From contig VGCZ01000030.1 of the NCBI GenBank assembly GCA_016869975.1, positions 1 to 60,288 on the forward strand: a DNA stretch of 60,288 bases, in the 5' to 3' direction. Under the pieces are notes generated by a model. The model worked only from the letters and a program-made list of their open reading frames with translations. It was not told where the DNA came from and ran no database searches. Source of the DNA: Alphaproteobacteria bacterium. GTDB lineage: Bacteria > Pseudomonadota > Alphaproteobacteria > Reyranellales > Reyranellaceae. Made by a program: the position numbers and the translations under genes. Below, one piece after another: positions 17,682 to 26,107 of this stretch. Position 1 is the stretch's first letter. Each line of letters starts with the position of its first letter.

Positions 17682-18464
17682 ATGTCGTCTCTTCTGGCGG
17701 CGGACGAGCCGCCCGCGTTCAGCGCGTTCAATTCCGACGGACGCTTCCCGCTGCTGCTGGCCTGCGATCACGCCGGCAACGCCGTGCCGCGCGCGCTCGC
17801 CGATCTGGGCCTGCCGCGCACCCAACTGTCGCGCCATATCGGCTGGGATCCGGGTGGCCTCGACGTCGGACGGCGCCTGTCGGAATTGCTCGACGCGCCG
17901 CTCGTCGCCTCGACCTATTCGCGGCTGGTGATCGACTGCAATCGCTGGCCCGCCGGCGAAGGCTCGACGCCGCAGGTCAGCGACGGCACGCCGGTGCCCG
18001 CGAATCGCGCGCTCGACGAGGCGGCGATCAAGGCGCGCGCCGACGCGTGTTTCTGGCCCTACCACAACGCGATCGACAATGCGCTCGACCGCTTCGCCGC
18101 GCGTGGCGTGATGCCGGCGCTGTTCGTGGTGCACAGCTTCACGCCCGTCATGGGCGGCATCCAGCGGCCCTGGCAACTCGGCGTGTTGTGGCGCACCGAT
18201 CCGCGTCTGGCGAAGCCTCTGCTCGCGGCGTTGCGCGAGATCGCCGATGTCTTCGTCGGCGACAACGAGCCGTACTCGGCGCGCGATCCGGCCGAGTACA
18301 CGCTGCAGGCCCATGCCGAGTCGCGTGGCCTGCCGCATTGCTCGATCGAGATCCGCCAAGACCTGATCGGCGATCGCGCGGGCGCGCAGCGCTGGGCGGA
18401 GCTGATCGCGCCGGCGCTGCGTCGCGCGGTTCAGGCATCGCTTTCCGGCGCAGCGGCTATCTAA
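17682..18464 (+). CDS. N-formylglutamate amidohydrolase family protein
   Basis: A 260-residue member of the FGase family, which releases formate from N-formylglutamate at the end of one histidine-degradation route. Motifs seen are FPLLLACDHAGNAVPRAL, HIGWDPGGLDVGRRLS, LVIDCNRWP, VHSFTPVMGGIQRPW, and the C-terminal HCSIEIRQDLI. The start at 17682 gives the usual family N-terminus; a longer in-frame extension overlaps the divergent kinase gene. No other hut genes are nearby, so the precise substrate is not certain. Confidence 0.85.
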   Translation: MSSLLAADEPPAFSAFNSDGRFPLLLACDHAGNAVPRALADLGLPRTQLSRHIGWDPGGLDVGRRLSELLDAPLVASTYSRLVIDCNRWPAGEGSTPQVSDGTPVPANRALDEAAIKARADACFWPYHNAIDNALDRFAARGVMPALFVVHSFTPVMGGIQRPWQLGVLWRTDPRLAKPLLAALREIADVFVGDNEPYSARDPAEYTLQAHAESRGLPHCSIEIRQDLIGDRAGAQRWAELIAPALRRAVQASLSGAAAI

Positions 18465-18861
18465 GGAGCGTGGCGAGGCTCTGTGTATAACTCATTGGTA
18501 CCGTGTTGATTTTACTGGCCGAATTAAAGTGCCGTCTGATCATTGCCGGCAGAAATTGTGACGTAATTTCAATGACTTGACTGGTCGTTTGACAGGCCCT
18601 GGGCCAACCCCGAAGAATGTTGCAATAGATCAACAGTCAAGAACTATTCAGCGACATTTGGATCGGCGCCTGAGACCGGTCGAAATCATGGGGAATGCAT
18701 ATGGACGTTTCGTTCGGGTCCGCGGGCCCTTAACCCGCCGCCAGTTACAGAATTCGGTACGGCTGGATTTCGCGCCGCTCAAGGCACTGTCGTTCTTCCG
18801 TATCTGATCCCACGACTTCGGGGACTCGCCACACCTTCGGCCAGGGTGCTGAAGGGAGACG
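18465..18861. other. 397-bp gene-free region of lower GC
   Basis: No convincing gene. It contains an open frame of 76 codons at 18577-18807 with no ribosome-binding site and no recognisable product. It has an inverted repeat GAAATT / AATTTC with a 7-base spacer (18552-18570) and a TTGACA hexamer near 18591 that could be a promoter for the membrane protein at 18862. The base composition is clearly more AT-rich than its surroundings. Confidence 0.5.
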
Positions 18862-19266
18862 ATGGCGCTTGTCCTCACGCGAACAAAGGACAGCTTGATC
18901 ATGGGTAGTGGAGCGCGCCTAGCCGGTCTTCTCGCTGCGGGCGGCGGTTTTCTCAGCGTCATCGCCGTGTCGGCGGTTGGTTTCCAGGAGTTTCGAGCCT
19001 GGAACCAGTGCAAGGCCGCCTGGCAGCATGCCGGCGAGCGGACCGGAGATCGCCTGACCGACCGCGCCGCGACGCCCTATCTCGGCATGATGCTGGCCAG
19101 CAAGCACCAGGTGCCGTCGGACTACATCGTCGCCCGGAGCGACTTCATCTCCGCCTGCCGCGCCGGTGCGATCCGGCGGGTCGCCACGCGGGACGAGGCG
19201 GGCAACTACCGCGAGGCCGTGCCGATCAGCGCCGTCCGGCAGACCGTTCCCGCGACAGCGAACTAG
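18862..19266 (+). CDS. hypothetical protein with one membrane segment
   Basis: A 134-residue protein that I do not recognise. The start at 18862 follows a good ribosome-binding site (AAGGGAGA). A hydrophobic segment covers about residues 17-42 (ARLAGLLAAGGGFLSVIAVS) and probably anchors the protein. The rest is soluble and contains two cysteines (positions 50 and 95). It lies 16 bases before the crotonase-like gene on the same strand, so the two may be cotranscribed. Confidence 0.65.
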   Translation: MALVLTRTKDSLIMGSGARLAGLLAAGGGFLSVIAVSAVGFQEFRAWNQCKAAWQHAGERTGDRLTDRAATPYLGMMLASKHQVPSDYIVARSDFISACRAGAIRRVATRDEAGNYREAVPISAVRQTVPATAN

Positions 19267-19282
19267 AATGGAGCCATCAGTC

Positions 19283-20083
19283 ATGTCCGCACTCAGCACT
19301 CCGTCCTCCTACGCGGGCGGCCTGATCCTGGCGACGCGACGGCCGCCGGTGACCACGATCGTCCTGAACTCGCCGGAAAATCGCAACGCATTGACCGCCG
19401 AGGGTGCACGCGCTCTCGCTGAAGCCCTGGCGGCTGCCGATCGCGACGACGAGATCCGCGCGGTCGTGATCACCGGCGCCGGTGGCCACTTCTGCTCCGG
19501 CGCCCATCTCGAGTCGCTGAACGCGAGCGAGCCCTACTTTGCCTGGGCTGGCGAGGGCGGGCCCTTGCACAAACGCCTCTCCAAGCCGCTGATCGGCGCG
19601 ATCGAAGGATACGCGTCGGCGGAAGGGTTCGGGCTGGCGCTGATGTGCGACATCCGCATCGTCGATTCGACGGCGGTGTTCGGCGTCTTCGGTCGCCGGC
19701 TGGGTCTGACGGGCGATGGCACGGCAGCGAGGCTGCCCGCGATCGTCGGCGCGGCGCAGGCCATGGACATCCTGCTGTCGGGTTGCGCGATCGGATGCGA
19801 TCGCGCCTTGGTGGTCGGTCTGGCGACCCGCAAAGCCGCGAATACCGGCACCCGCGCCGCTGCCGAGAAGCTGGCGCGCGAGATCGCGAGCTTCTCGCCC
19901 GCGGCGCTTGCCGTCGATCGGGCCGTCGCTCAGGCTACTATCGACGGTCATCCGCAGCGCGCATTGACGATGGACGTCGAGGCATCGACGGACCTGTTCT
20001 TCAACGAGGGGCGTGAGGCGGTTCGCGCGCTGATCACCGCCCCCCATGCGTTGCGGGCCGGCGCGCAACGGGGTGTCGCTTGA
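19283..20083 (+). CDS. enoyl-CoA hydratase/isomerase (crotonase) family protein
   Basis: A crotonase-superfamily protein of 266 residues. The family fold is shown by SPENRNALTAEGARALAEAL, the oxyanion-hole segment GAGGHFCSGAHLESLN, and IEGYASAEGFGLALMCDIRIV. The two glutamates used by true enoyl-CoA hydratases (in GGCEL and in PE before the later helix) are not evident: the corresponding regions read EGFGLAL and GRRLGLTGDG. It may therefore be an isomerase, a hydrolase or a non-hydratase crotonase. The start at 19283 is preferred to 19268 because a GGAG lies upstream. A cobalamin riboswitch begins about 30 bases after its stop. Confidence 0.82.
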   Translation: MSALSTPSSYAGGLILATRRPPVTTIVLNSPENRNALTAEGARALAEALAAADRDDEIRAVVITGAGGHFCSGAHLESLNASEPYFAWAGEGGPLHKRLSKPLIGAIEGYASAEGFGLALMCDIRIVDSTAVFGVFGRRLGLTGDGTAARLPAIVGAAQAMDILLSGCAIGCDRALVVGLATRKAANTGTRAAAEKLAREIASFSPAALAVDRAVAQATIDGHPQRALTMDVEASTDLFFNEGREAVRALITAPHALRAGAQRGVA

Positions 20084-20112
20084 CGAAGCCGAGGCCGGCC
20101 TCTATCGCTTCC

Positions 20113-20300
20113 AAATCGACGGTCCTCCCGAAAGGGAGGTGAAAAGGGAACGCCGTGCGGCCGGGCAAACGGCCCAATCGGCGGCTGTGCCCGCAGCTGT
20201 GAGCGGCGAGCGCGTTTCCAGCATGCCACTGGCGACCCCCTGGGGTGGCCGGGAAGGCGGGAACGCAGCTGAGACCCGTGAGCCAGAAGACCTGCCGCCG
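20113..20300 (+). promoter_or_regulatory. cobalamin (B12) riboswitch
   Basis: Leader RNA controlling btuB and the genes behind it. It contains the elements expected of the adenosylcobalamin aptamer in order: AAAGGGAAC at 20144-20151, the GCTGTGCCCGCAGCTGTGAG-like helix near 20183-20202, the B12-box core GCCACTG at 20225-20231, GGGAAGGCGGGAACG at about 20251-20265, and the 3' signature CCCGTGAGCCAGAAGACC around 20275-20292. Ligand binding is expected to turn the operon down when B12 is plentiful. A small hairpin TCACC/GGTGA (20345-20358) lies between the aptamer and the start codon and may be part of the expression platform. There is no T-rich terminator, suggesting translational control. Confidence 0.92.
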
Positions 20301-20397
20301 ACAGCGTCATCCTTCCGACGGACGGGAATATCCGACGGAGCGGTTCACCGAGCGGTGACGCGCCTACGCGTGTCTCTTGGCTCGGAGGACCGTCATC

Positions 20398-22422
20398 ATG
20401 ACGCCCGCTCGTTCATTGCTATCGCCTATCGCCTTGGCCGCCGGCCTCGGCCTCTCGTTCGCACAAGCCCAGCAGGCGCCGCCTGGCGCCACGCCAACTG
20501 TCACGCTGCCGATGCCGGGTGCGGTATCGATAGCCCAGGCGGCACCGCCTGGCCCGGCGCCGGCGATCACGCTGCCCGACCTGGTCGTCGGTGCCGATCG
20601 CACGCCGGTGCCGATGAGCTTGGTCAATGCCAGCGTGACCGTGGTGCGGCGCGAGGAGATCGAGCGGCGCCAGTGGCGCACGCTGAATGATGTGTTGGGC
20701 CAGTCGCCCGGCATCAGCACCACGAACTCCGGCGGCCCGGGCAAGACGACGCAGCTCTTCATGCGCGGCCTGAACGCCAACCACAGCGTCGTGCTGATCG
20801 ATGGCGTACGTGTCAACGATCCCAGCAGCGTCAACGGCGCGGTGAATCTGGCTCACCTGCGGCTCGAGAGCGTCGATCGCGTCGAGATCGTGCGCGGGCC
20901 GATGAGCACGCTCTACGGCAGCGACGCGCTCGGTGGAGTGATCAACATCATCACCCGCAAGGGCTCGGGCAGGCCAACGGCCACGTTGACGGTGGAAGGC
21001 GGCTCTTACGGCACAGTCAACGCCGACGGGCTGGTCAGCGGCTCCTACGGCCCGGTGAGTTTCGCCTTCGGTGGCTCGGCGACGATCTCCGACGGCTTCA
21101 GCGCCGTGGCGGACGGCCGTTCCACCAATCGCGCGCCGATCGAGTTCGACGGCTACCGCAACCTCTCGCTCAACGGTCGACTGGGCTTCGACGTCACGGA
21201 CTGGCTGAAGCTGCAGTGGTTTGGCCGCTACGCGCGCACGCTCACCCACTACGACGCCTCGCGCGCCGAAGATCCCAACCGCTACGAGACCACGAATGCG
21301 CTCTCGACGCGCGTGCAGGCCGATGTCGAGCTGTGGGACGGCCGCTCCAAGACGATGCTCGCCTGGTCGTTCTACGAGACCAACAGGCGCGATGTCGACG
21401 AGGCCGATCCGTTCAACACGGTCTTCACGCCGGATAGCCGCAACCGGGGCCGGCGCATGCAGCTGGAGGCCACCACCAGCCTGACGCCGTTCGAGATGAT
21501 CAATGTCGTGGTCGGCGTCGACGCGCGCCGCGAGTCGCTCTTGTCGGAGAACTTCAACGCGACGGGGGGGCGGACATCGAGCGCCGCCGCGGCCGTGTGG
21601 ACGCGCGGCGCCTTTTTCAACGCGCGCTTCACGCCGCTCGACGGTCTGTCTTTCACCGCCGGCACACGCCTTGAAAACCACGACGCCTTCGGTACGGCCG
21701 CCACCTGGCGGCTCGGCGCGTCCTATCTGCTGCGCGAGACAGACACCAAGGTCCGCGGCTCGGTCGGCACGGCGTTCAAGGCGCCCAACCTCGACCAGCT
21801 CTATGTCAGCTTCCCCGCGTTCAACTTCTTCGCCAACCCCAACCTCAGGCCCGAGCGCAGCACGGGCTTCGAGGTTGGCATCGACCAGAAGCTGTTCGGC
21901 GGCAAGCTGGCCTTGGGTGCCACGGTTTTCCACAACAGTGTGAGCGATCTGATCCAGACCTCGAGCTGCGGTACGTCTTGCAGCACGCTCACCAACGTCG
22001 CCGAGGCGCGCGTCGACGGGATCGAGCTGTCACTCGATGCGCGACCGTTCGAAAACCTGAACTTCCACATCGACTACACCTTCACCAACGCGCACAATTT
22101 GCGAACTGGCGCGCCGCTGCTGAACCGCCCCAGGCATCAGGTCAACCTGCACGCCAACTGGCAGCCGCTGGCCGGGTGGTGGCTGGGCGCAGGACTGGCG
22201 TATCGCCGCGGTCGCTACGAAACCGACTTCAGCACCTTCCCGTCGCGGACCGTGGAGATGGCGGGCTATACCACCTTGCGCCTGACCACGAGCTACGACA
22301 TTGCCGAGTGGCTGCAGGTCTTCGGCCGCCTCGAGAACGCCACCGACACCTACTATGAGGAGCCGCTGGGCTTCCGCACGGCGCGCTTCAGCGCCTATGC
22401 TGGCGCGCGCGTCCGATACTGA
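20398..22422 (+). CDS. btuB: TonB-dependent vitamin B12 outer-membrane receptor
   Basis: A 674-residue TonB-dependent receptor that would carry cobalamin across the outer membrane. A signal peptide (MTPARSLLSPIALAAGLGLSFAQA) is followed by a Pro-rich spacer and a TonB-box-like ITLPDLVVGADRTP. The plug domain follows, with LNDVLGQSPGISTTNSGG, the HSVVLIDGVRVND segment and VRGPMSTLYGSDALGGVINIIT. A 22-strand barrel then ends in a terminal aromatic residue (Tyr). The ATG at 20398 has GGAGG nine bases upstream. It is the first gene after the B12 riboswitch and the head of a btuB-F-C-D operon. Confidence 0.93.
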   Translation: MTPARSLLSPIALAAGLGLSFAQAQQAPPGATPTVTLPMPGAVSIAQAAPPGPAPAITLPDLVVGADRTPVPMSLVNASVTVVRREEIERRQWRTLNDVLGQSPGISTTNSGGPGKTTQLFMRGLNANHSVVLIDGVRVNDPSSVNGAVNLAHLRLESVDRVEIVRGPMSTLYGSDALGGVINIITRKGSGRPTATLTVEGGSYGTVNADGLVSGSYGPVSFAFGGSATISDGFSAVADGRSTNRAPIEFDGYRNLSLNGRLGFDVTDWLKLQWFGRYARTLTHYDASRAEDPNRYETTNALSTRVQADVELWDGRSKTMLAWSFYETNRRDVDEADPFNTVFTPDSRNRGRRMQLEATTSLTPFEMINVVVGVDARRESLLSENFNATGGRTSSAAAAVWTRGAFFNARFTPLDGLSFTAGTRLENHDAFGTAATWRLGASYLLRETDTKVRGSVGTAFKAPNLDQLYVSFPAFNFFANPNLRPERSTGFEVGIDQKLFGGKLALGATVFHNSVSDLIQTSSCGTSCSTLTNVAEARVDGIELSLDARPFENLNFHIDYTFTNAHNLRTGAPLLNRPRHQVNLHANWQPLAGWWLGAGLAYRRGRYETDFSTFPSRTVEMAGYTTLRLTTSYDIAEWLQVFGRLENATDTYYEEPLGFRTARFSAYAGARVRY

Positions 22423-23282
22423 GGGAGCCGGCCACGCCGGTCTCGATCATCCGCTTCTTCGCCGTCGTCGCCGCCGCGCTGCTGTGCGCGGCGACGGCGG
22501 CGTGCGCGGCCGATCCGCCACGACGCGTGGTGACACTCAATCTGTGCCTCGACCAGCTCGTGTTGGCTTTGGCCGCGCCTGGACAGGTCGTCGGCGTCAG
22601 TGACATCGCGCACGACCCCCGGATCTCGCCGCGCTGGCGCGAGGCGCGGGCGTTGCCGCCGGTACGCAAGCACGCGGAGGAGATCCTCGCGCTGCGCCCC
22701 GACCTGTTGATTGTCGACGAATTCCTCACGCCGTCGCTGCGCAAGACGCTGCGGCTGGCCGGCATCCCGACGCTCGAGCTGGCCGAGGCGGACGGCATCG
22801 GCGCCACGCTGGACCACATCGCCAGGATCGGCGCGGCGCTGGGCCGGCCCGCCGCCGCGCTCGATCTCGCGGCGTCCCTGCGCGAGGGGGTCGCGCGGTG
22901 GACGGCGGCGGCCGGTCCGGCCAGCCCGGTGGCGGCGATCTACCAGGCCAACGGCATGACTCTCGGCCGCGACACCAACGCCGACGGCCTGCTGCGCATC
23001 GCCGGCTGGCGCAACCTCGCGGCCGAGCGCGGCCTGTCGCTGTTCGTGCCGATGGCGATGGAGGAGCTGATCGTCGCGACACCCGATCTGTTGATCCTCG
23101 ATGGCGAGACCAGCGACCGCCCGTCGCTGGCCGAGCAGATGATGACCCATCGGGCCGCGCGCCGCGCCTTCGCCGGCGCGCGCACCCTGGTGATGCCGCA
23201 CAGCCTGTGGCTCTGCGGCGGGCCGCAGAATGTCGAGGCGCTGCGCCTGTTGGCGGGAGCGCGCGAGGCGCTGAAGCGATGA
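22419..23282 (+). CDS. btuF: periplasmic cobalamin-binding protein BtuF (start uncertain)
   Basis: ABC-transporter solute-binding protein delivering B12 to BtuCD. The mature part matches the family: RRVVTLNLCLDQLVLALA, then VVGVSDIAHDPRIS and KHAEEILALRPDLLIVDEF, and near the end PHSLWLCGGPQNVEALRLL. The first ATG/GTG/TTG in the frame is the GTG at 22527, which lies inside the mature domain. Upstream in the same frame there is a clear signal peptide (IIRFFAVVAAALLCAATAACAA). No ATG, GTG or TTG precedes it after btuB. The CTG at 22419, which overlaps the btuB stop (CTGA), is the best candidate start. The stop overlaps the btuC start (ATGA). Confidence 0.82.
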   Translation: MREPATPVSIIRFFAVVAAALLCAATAACAADPPRRVVTLNLCLDQLVLALAAPGQVVGVSDIAHDPRISPRWREARALPPVRKHAEEILALRPDLLIVDEFLTPSLRKTLRLAGIPTLELAEADGIGATLDHIARIGAALGRPAAALDLAASLREGVARWTAAAGPASPVAAIYQANGMTLGRDTNADGLLRIAGWRNLAAERGLSLFVPMAMEELIVATPDLLILDGETSDRPSLAEQMMTHRAARRAFAGARTLVMPHSLWLCGGPQNVEALRLLAGAREALKR

Positions 23283-24274
23283 GGGGCGTGAACGCCGCGC
23301 TGGGTGTCTTCGTCGCCGTGCTGTTCGTCGTCTCCATCGCCGTCGGCCCGACCGGCTTCGCGCCGCTCGGCGCTTTGTCCGACATGCTGTCCGGCCGCGA
23401 TGCGCCCATGGCCTTGATCCTCGTCGAGCTGCGCCTGCCGCGCGCGCTGCTGGGCGTGATCATCGGCGCCGCGCTGGGCCTCGCTGGCGCCGCGATGCAG
23501 GGTCTGCTGCGCAATCCGCTGGCCGAGCCTGGCGTCACCGGCGTTTCGGCCACGGCGGCGCTGGGCGCCGTACTGACATTCTACGGCGGCTATGCCGGCG
23601 CCACGCCACTGGCGCTGCCGCTTGCCGGCGTCGTCGGCGCCGCCTCGGGCGCGATCCTGCTGCTGGCGATCGCCGGCCGCGACGCCACGGTGGCGACCCT
23701 GATCCTGATCGGCGCGGCGCTCAACGCGCTGGCCGGCGCGGCGACCGCGCTGGTGCTGGGCCTGTCGCCCAACCCTTACGCCTTCTACGAGATCGGCACC
23801 TGGCTGATGGGCTCGATCGCCGATCGCGGCCTCGACCATGTCGCGCTGGCGCTTCCCTGCGTCGCGCTCGGCTGCCTGCCGCTGCTGCTGGCGCGCCGCG
23901 GCCTCGACGCGCTGGCCCTCGGCGAGGAGACGGCGCGCGGCCTGGGCGTCGATCCGCGCCGCATGACCTTGCTGGTGATCGCGGGCGCGGCGCTGGCCGT
24001 GGGCGGCGCGGTGGCGGTGTCGGGCGTGGTCGGCTTCGTCGGCCTGATGGCCCCGCACGCCATCCGGCCACTGGTTCGCTATCGGCCGGGCGCCAGCCTG
24101 GTGCCTTCGGCGCTGGCTGGCGCGGCGCTGGTGCTTCTCGCCGACATCGCGCTGCGCCTGCTGCCGACCGGCCGCGAGTTGCCGTTGGGCGTGATGACAG
24201 CGCTGCTCGGCGCACCGGTGCTGTGGCAACTGGCGTGGCGCGCACGGCGCAGCGGGCAGACGCCATGGCTCTGA
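23279..24274 (+). CDS. btuC: cobalamin ABC transporter permease BtuC
   Basis: A FecCD-family inner-membrane permease of 331 residues, the normal length, with about ten hydrophobic helices. Family segments are LRLPRALLGVIIGAALGLAG, MQGLLRNPLAEPGVTGVS and, near the C-terminus, VSGVVGFVGLMAPHAIR. This last part includes the coupling helix that contacts the ATPase. Its ATG overlaps the btuF stop by four bases, and the btuD start overlaps its own end by ten, so btuF, btuC and btuD are translationally linked. Confidence 0.93.
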   Translation: MRGVNAALGVFVAVLFVVSIAVGPTGFAPLGALSDMLSGRDAPMALILVELRLPRALLGVIIGAALGLAGAAMQGLLRNPLAEPGVTGVSATAALGAVLTFYGGYAGATPLALPLAGVVGAASGAILLLAIAGRDATVATLILIGAALNALAGAATALVLGLSPNPYAFYEIGTWLMGSIADRGLDHVALALPCVALGCLPLLLARRGLDALALGEETARGLGVDPRRMTLLVIAGAALAVGGAVAVSGVVGFVGLMAPHAIRPLVRYRPGASLVPSALAGAALVLLADIALRLLPTGRELPLGVMTALLGAPVLWQLAWRARRSGQTPWL

Positions 24275-25032
24275 TCGCCGCGTCGCTCGCCCGCCGCCTC
24301 GGCGGGCATACCGTCCTCGATGGCATCGCGCTGACGCTCGAGCCGGGCCGGCTTTGCGTCGTGATCGGCCCCAACGGCGCCGGCAAGTCGACCCTGCTGC
24401 GACTTCTGGCCGGTATCGACCGGCCGGACGGAGGCGGCGTGATCCTCGGTGGCGCGGCCCTGGAAAACATGGCGCCGCGCGAGCGCGCGCGGCGCATCGC
24501 GCATCTGCCGCAGACGATCGCCGCGCATTGGCCGCTCAACGGCCGCGACATGGTCGCGCTCGGCCGGTTGCCACACGGCGCGCGGCTGGAGGCGCCCGCG
24601 GCGGCGGACGCGATGGCGATCGCCACGGCGATGTCGCGGACCGATACCGCGGCCTTCTCCGATCGGCGCATCGACATGCTGTCGGCGGGCGAGCGCGCGC
24701 GGCTGGCGTTGGCGCGGGTGCTGGCGACCGAGGCGGAGGTGCTGCTGGCCGACGAGCCGGTCGCCAGCCTCGATCCGGCGCAGCAGCTCGCCGCCATGGA
24801 CGCCCTGCGCGCCGAGGCGACGCGCGGCGCGATCGTCGTCGTGGTGCTGCACGACCTGGCGCTGGTCTCGCGCTACGCCGATCGCGTCGTCGTGCTGGCC
24901 GGCGGGCGGATCGTCGGCGACGGGCGGCCGTCGGCGGCACTGGCGCCCGACATGCTGGAACGGGTCTACGGCGCGCGTTTCGAGATGGCGTTGATCCCGG
25001 TCGCGGTCAGTGATCGGAGCCGTGCAGGATGA
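24265..25032 (+). CDS. btuD: cobalamin ABC transporter ATP-binding protein BtuD
   Basis: ATPase of the B12 importer, 255 residues. The Walker A motif GPNGAGKS is at residues 35-42, the Q-loop in AHLPQTIA, a signature LSAGERARLALARV (LSAGE rather than LSGGE), Walker B VLLADEP and switch histidine in VVLHDLAL. The start at 24265 gives the normal FepC-like N-terminus. Its 3' end overlaps the convergent 115-residue gene at 25007 by 26 bases. It is the last gene of the riboswitch-controlled operon. Confidence 0.93.
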   Translation: MALIAASLARRLGGHTVLDGIALTLEPGRLCVVIGPNGAGKSTLLRLLAGIDRPDGGGVILGGAALENMAPRERARRIAHLPQTIAAHWPLNGRDMVALGRLPHGARLEAPAAADAMAIATAMSRTDTAAFSDRRIDMLSAGERARLALARVLATEAEVLLADEPVASLDPAQQLAAMDALRAEATRGAIVVVVLHDLALVSRYADRVVVLAGGRIVGDGRPSAALAPDMLERVYGARFEMALIPVAVSDRSRAG

Positions 25033-25354
25033 CGTCGCGCAGGCCGGTGTCGTAGCTCAGGCCCTCGGCCGTCAGCGTTGGCGTCTCGATGCCGCCAGCC
25101 GGCGCCACCAGCCCCTTGCGCGCCAGCGCCAGGTAGACCGCCGGATTGTGCAGGCCGGTGGCGTTGGCGCTCATCACCACGCGCGGGCCGATGTGGAAGT
25201 GGTTGCCGTGCGGGCGCGGCAGCTCGTCGATGGTGACCTTGCCCGTGGCCTCGTCCTTGCGCGTGATCTCGGGGTGGCGCGCCAGCTCCTGCAACAGGGT
25301 CAGGGTCTTGAGCTGCAGACTGTTCAGGTTCAACGGATTCTTCTTCGCTGGCAT
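25007..25354 (-). CDS. conserved hypothetical protein
   Basis: A 115-residue protein that I cannot assign to a named family. It begins with a short lysine-rich segment (MPAKKNPLNLNSLQLKTLTLLQELARHPE), which may be a small helix-turn-helix-like start. A beta-rich section follows (PRPHGNHFHIGPRVVMSANATGL). It has no signal peptide or membrane segment and looks cytosolic. Its 3' end overlaps btuD in convergent orientation. It starts 76 bases from the DUF1244 gene and is divergent from it. Confidence 0.6.
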   Translation of the reverse strand: MPAKKNPLNLNSLQLKTLTLLQELARHPEITRKDEATGKVTIDELPRPHGNHFHIGPRVVMSANATGLHNPAVYLALARKGLVAPAGGIETPTLTAEGLSYDTGLRDVILHGSDH

Positions 25355-25430
25355 GGGCCCTGCCTATCCCATCGCGGCCGCGCTATACTATTTCCTTGTC
25401 GAGCGACGCGAGCGAACCGGAGTTGCCATC

Positions 25431-25721
25431 ATGGACGACAAGACCAAGACCGAACTCGAGGCGGCGGCGTTCCGCCGGCTGGTCGAGCACCTCAAGGGCC
25501 GCACCGATGTGCAGAACATCGACCTGATGAACCTGGCCGGCTTCTGCCGCAACTGCCTGTCGCGCTGGTACCGCGAGGAGGCGACCACGCGCGGCATCGA
25601 CATGCCCGACCCCAAAGCGCGCGAGGTGGTCTACGGCATGCCCTACGAGGAGTGGAAGGCGAAGTACCAGAAAGAGGCCACGCCGGCCCAGCAGAAGGGC
25701 TTCGAAAAGCACAAGCACTGA
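25431..25721 (+). CDS. DUF1244 domain protein
   Basis: A 96-residue protein matching the DUF1244 family, found across alphaproteobacteria and of unknown function. The family's diagnostic segment is IDLMNLAGFCRNCLSRWYREEA (residues 30-51), with two closely spaced cysteines that could bind metal. GMPYEEWKAKYQKEA lies near the C-terminus. It lies upstream of gapR on the same strand but with about 110 bases between, so cotranscription is uncertain. Confidence 0.88.
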   Translation: MDDKTKTELEAAAFRRLVEHLKGRTDVQNIDLMNLAGFCRNCLSRWYREEATTRGIDMPDPKAREVVYGMPYEEWKAKYQKEATPAQQKGFEKHKH

Positions 25722-25834
25722 TCGGGGAGTCTTACCCCCGTTATCCCCGTCATTCGCAGGCCGCGTTTCGTTGAAGCGCGGGGCGGCGCTCCGTACGGTC
25801 GGTGTCACCGATTCGTAAACCCATGAGGAGCGCC

Positions 25835-26104
25835 ATGCCCGACGGCAGCCGTCCCATCAAGACCAAGCCCGGCACCATCTCGGCCGAGCGGCTGAAGAGC
25901 TTTGTCGAGCGCATCGAGAAGCTGGAGGAGGAGCGCAAGGCGATCGGCGGCGACATCCGCGACGTCTACAGCGAGGCCAAGGGCGGCGGCTTCGACGTCA
26001 AGACCATGCGCAAGCTGATCAGCCTCCGAAAAATGGACGCCGCCGACCGCGACGAGCAGGAAGCGATTCTCGACGTCTACAAGCAGGCGCTGGGGATGAT
26101 CTGA
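25835..26104 (+). CDS. gapR: GapR-family nucleoid protein (DUF2312)
   Basis: An 89-residue protein of the DUF2312 family, the same length as Caulobacter GapR, a DNA-overtwisting nucleoid-associated protein needed for replication and chromosome structure. Shared family segments are RLKSFVERIEKLEEERKAIG and DVYSEAKGGGFDVKTMRKLI, followed by DEQEAILDVYKQALG. The whole sequence is predicted helical with a long coiled coil. The start at 25835 is chosen because AGGAG lies five bases upstream and because it reproduces the family length. A glutathione transferase gene begins three bases after its stop. Confidence 0.87.
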   Translation: MPDGSRPIKTKPGTISAERLKSFVERIEKLEEERKAIGGDIRDVYSEAKGGGFDVKTMRKLISLRKMDAADRDEQEAILDVYKQALGMI

Positions 26105-26107
26105 ACG

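Noticed and set aside
18577-18807. 76-codon open frame in the AT-richer gap
   Set aside because: No ribosome-binding site, unlikely protein composition, and the region is better explained as a promoter region.
20345-20358. Possible intrinsic terminator in the btuB leader
   Set aside because: The TCACC/GGTGA hairpin lacks a T run. It may contribute to translational control but is not a terminator.
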